The notes under the pieces: generated by a model
Seen by the model: only the letters and a program-made list of their open reading frames with translations
Told to the model about the DNA's origin: nothing
Databases searched by the model: none
Program-made: the position numbers and the translations under genes
From: an uncultured Lachnospiraceae bacterium
Lineage (GTDB): Bacteria; Bacillota; Clostridia; Lachnospirales; Lachnospiraceae
Length of the DNA: 16,096 nucleotides
Assembly: GCA_910588285.1 (NCBI GenBank)
Contig: CAJUQB010000068.1
Span: forward strand, 1-16,096
Direction of reading: 5' to 3'
Part shown: positions 14,569-16,096 of the stretch, in pieces
Layout of the letters: each line of letters opens with the position of its first letter
Numbering within the stretch: position 1 is the first letter of the stretch

Positions 14569-16096
14569 TGAAACCATTGATATTTTAGCGAAGGAATATA
14601 AGAAAAAAGAGGTTTTTTCCTTTATCCAGAGGCCTGTCTACAACCTGGATGAGATGGACGGGAAGCCCTGTATGGCCTCCCTGCGGTTCACCGGTTGTTA
14701 TACTATCATCAGCGGGGAAGAGATCGACTTAGAGCACCCGGGAATGATCTACATCGACGGGAAGGCCACCAGGGAGCCCATCATCCTGAGTACGCCGGGC
14801 TTTGGTGTGATCGTTGGGATGCGGATCCGGGGATATGCCACGGAATACGACACTGACTATACCATTACCTATAAGGGAGCCAGAGGGACGGACGGGAAGG
14901 AGCTGCCAGAGTTTTCCTTTACCCTCCATACCCAGCCCCGGATCGATGTGGGGGAGCGTTATCCAGAGCATGATGAGGTGGTGCTGAACGCGGCCCTGGA
15001 GGGGGCGGTTCTTCTGAAAAACGAAAACCAAGCCCTCCCCTTAAAAAGGGGCAGCGTGGTCAACCCCTTCGGCTCTGGCTGTGCTGTTTACCGTCTGGGC
15101 TGCCTGGGGGCCGGGAAGATCAATCCCCGGTATGGGATCGGCTTTCGGGAAGGGCTGGAACGGTATTCTTTCCTGAAGCTGAATCAGGAGTTGTACCATT
15201 TTTATCAGGCGGAGGAGGATCTCGCGCCGCCTGAAGAGATGCTGGAGGCAGCCCGCCAGCAGGAAGATTGCGCGGTAATCTTCATTTCCAGGACCAGCAG
15301 TGAATCCCAGGATATGCCGAAAGGGGCGGGAGGATTCCTGCTGACAGACGGGGAGCGGGAGATGATCGTCCAGGTCAGCAGGCATTTTACAAAAAAGATC
15401 GCTGTGCTGAATACGGCATATCCCATTGAGACGGGCTGGATACAGGAGTATCAGATCGACGCGGTGCTCTGGACCGGTCTTCCAGGGATGGCTGGAGGCC
15501 GGGCACTGGCCATGCTTTTGGAGGGGGAGGCATGCCCCTCCGGAAAGCTGCCTAATACCTGGGCGAAAAACTACCAGGATTATCCCAGCAGCAAGAACTT
15601 CCTTACCAAGGAGGATTTAGAGAGGCAGTATGGGGATCCATGGAAGGCCCGTTATATCAGCACCTGCTATGAAGAGGGGCTCTATGTGGGCTACCGGTAT
15701 TTTGATACCTTCCAGAAGGAGGCGGCGTATGATCTGGGCCATGGCTTGAGTTATACGGCCTTCCGGAAGGAATGGAAGCAGGTGAAACAAAAGGGCGGCA
15801 CCGCTTTTGATGCGGAGATTGTTGTTACCAACACCGGAGACTGCCCCGGAAAGGAAACGGTGCTTTTGTATGCTCATTTTGAGGGCGGCTCCCTGGACCA
15901 GCCGGATAAAAGGCTGGTGGCCTTTGGAAAAACCAGGCTGCTGCAGCCTGGAGAGACGGAGACCCTCACCCTCCATGTGGATGAGAGCCAGCTGAAGTCC
16001 TACAGCGAAAAAAAGGCGGCCTGGCTCATCGAAGCGGGGAGTATCGTGATTCTGATGGGGGGAACCGCCCGGGAGGCCGAAGCGGTGTATGCGCTC
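14558..16096 (+). CDS. Glycoside hydrolase family 3 enzyme, circularly permuted order, 3' end outside window
   Basis: An open frame of 513 codons runs off the window without a stop. The start ATG 14558 has GGAGGG (14543-14548) 9 nt upstream and overlaps the binding-protein gene by 11 nt. Residues 1-140 form an extra beta-rich region. The GH3 C-terminal domain follows (about 145-370), beginning LLKNENQALPL at 152 and including TSSESQD with Glu249 as a possible acid/base residue. Next come GYRYFDT (378) and YDLGHGLSYT (391), then a fibronectin-III-like domain (417-483). No GH3 N-terminal catalytic barrel precedes these domains. The nucleophile Asp domain should therefore lie downstream, as in the permuted beta-glucosidases of Ruminococcus albus and Butyrivibrio fibrisolvens. 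No signal peptide is seen, so it should act on imported oligosaccharides. Confidence 0.88.
   Translation, partial: MPIDETIDILAKEYKKKEVFSFIQRPVYNLDEMDGKPCMASLRFTGCYTIISGEEIDLEHPGMIYIDGKATREPIILSTPGFGVIVGMRIRGYATEYDTDYTITYKGARGTDGKELPEFSFTLHTQPRIDVGERYPEHDEVVLNAALEGAVLLKNENQALPLKRGSVVNPFGSGCAVYRLGCLGAGKINPRYGIGFREGLERYSFLKLNQELYHFYQAEEDLAPPEEMLEAARQQEDCAVIFISRTSSESQDMPKGAGGFLLTDGEREMIVQVSRHFTKKIAVLNTAYPIETGWIQEYQIDAVLWTGLPGMAGGRALAMLLEGEACPSGKLPNTWAKNYQDYPSSKNFLTKEDLERQYGDPWKARYISTCYEEGLYVGYRYFDTFQKEAAYDLGHGLSYTAFRKEWKQVKQKGGTAFDAEIVVTNTGDCPGKETVLLYAHFEGGSLDQPDKRLVAFGKTRLLQPGETETLTLHVDESQLKSYSEKKAAWLIEAGSIVILMGGTAREAEAVYAL

Noticed and set aside
9199..14590. Shared 14-mer ATTGATATTTTAGC near 9200 and 14575
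   Set aside because: One 14-nt match in 16 kb is expected by chance, and no wider repeat surrounds it.

Overview
The window looks like a chromosomal segment of a Firmicutes gut bacterium, most likely Lachnospiraceae (Clostridium cluster XIVa). The reasons are strong AGGAGG-type ribosome binding sites, near-consensus sigma-A promoters, a hisS-aspS pair of clostridial type, YesM/YesN-type regulator remnants beside a sugar ABC transporter, and PD-(D/E)XK / AAA-ATPase-like genes typical of that family. This is inferred from gene content, not from a database match. Every gene I accept is on the + strand; the long minus-strand open frames are shadows.

Left part (1-2813). A 3' fragment of an Rpn/PD-(D/E)XK-type gene with three perfect 12-bp repeats ends at a TAA that lies inside a 7-bp target-site duplication. 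The duplication flanks a 311-bp non-coding inverted-repeat element (239-549, MITE-like). Just right of it is a clean promoter for a PucR/CdaR-like regulator, then a 12-bp dyad and a gene for a 312-residue acidic coiled-coil protein of unknown function, closed by an intrinsic terminator.

Middle (2845-9283). A TTGCAT-17-TATAAT promoter drives hisS and aspS, which overlap by 1 nt. A YesM-type sensor kinase gene follows 15 nt later. It breaks off after the HAMP linker and runs out of frame into the DNA-binding end of a YesN/AraC-type response regulator, as though about 2 kb had been deleted from a two-component pair. Next is a 566-residue AAA-ATPase-like / PD-(D/E)XK protein with its own promoter, followed by a 27-bp perfect hairpin terminator.

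Right part (9323-16096). An apparent operon has two sugar ABC permeases (LplB and YtcP types), a cytoplasmic type-B carboxylesterase, a lipoprotein solute-binding protein (DUF3502/LplA type) and the start of a glycoside hydrolase family 3 enzyme that leaves the window open. No transporter ATPase is encoded here, so a shared MsmK-like ATPase is likely. The GH3 gene has its C-terminal and fibronectin-like domains first, the circularly permuted order known from Ruminococcus albus and Butyrivibrio beta-glucosidases. The esterase and the GH3 lack signal peptides. I infer import of an ester-decorated oligosaccharide followed by de-esterification and hydrolysis in the cytoplasm. The usual neighbouring regulator pair is broken.
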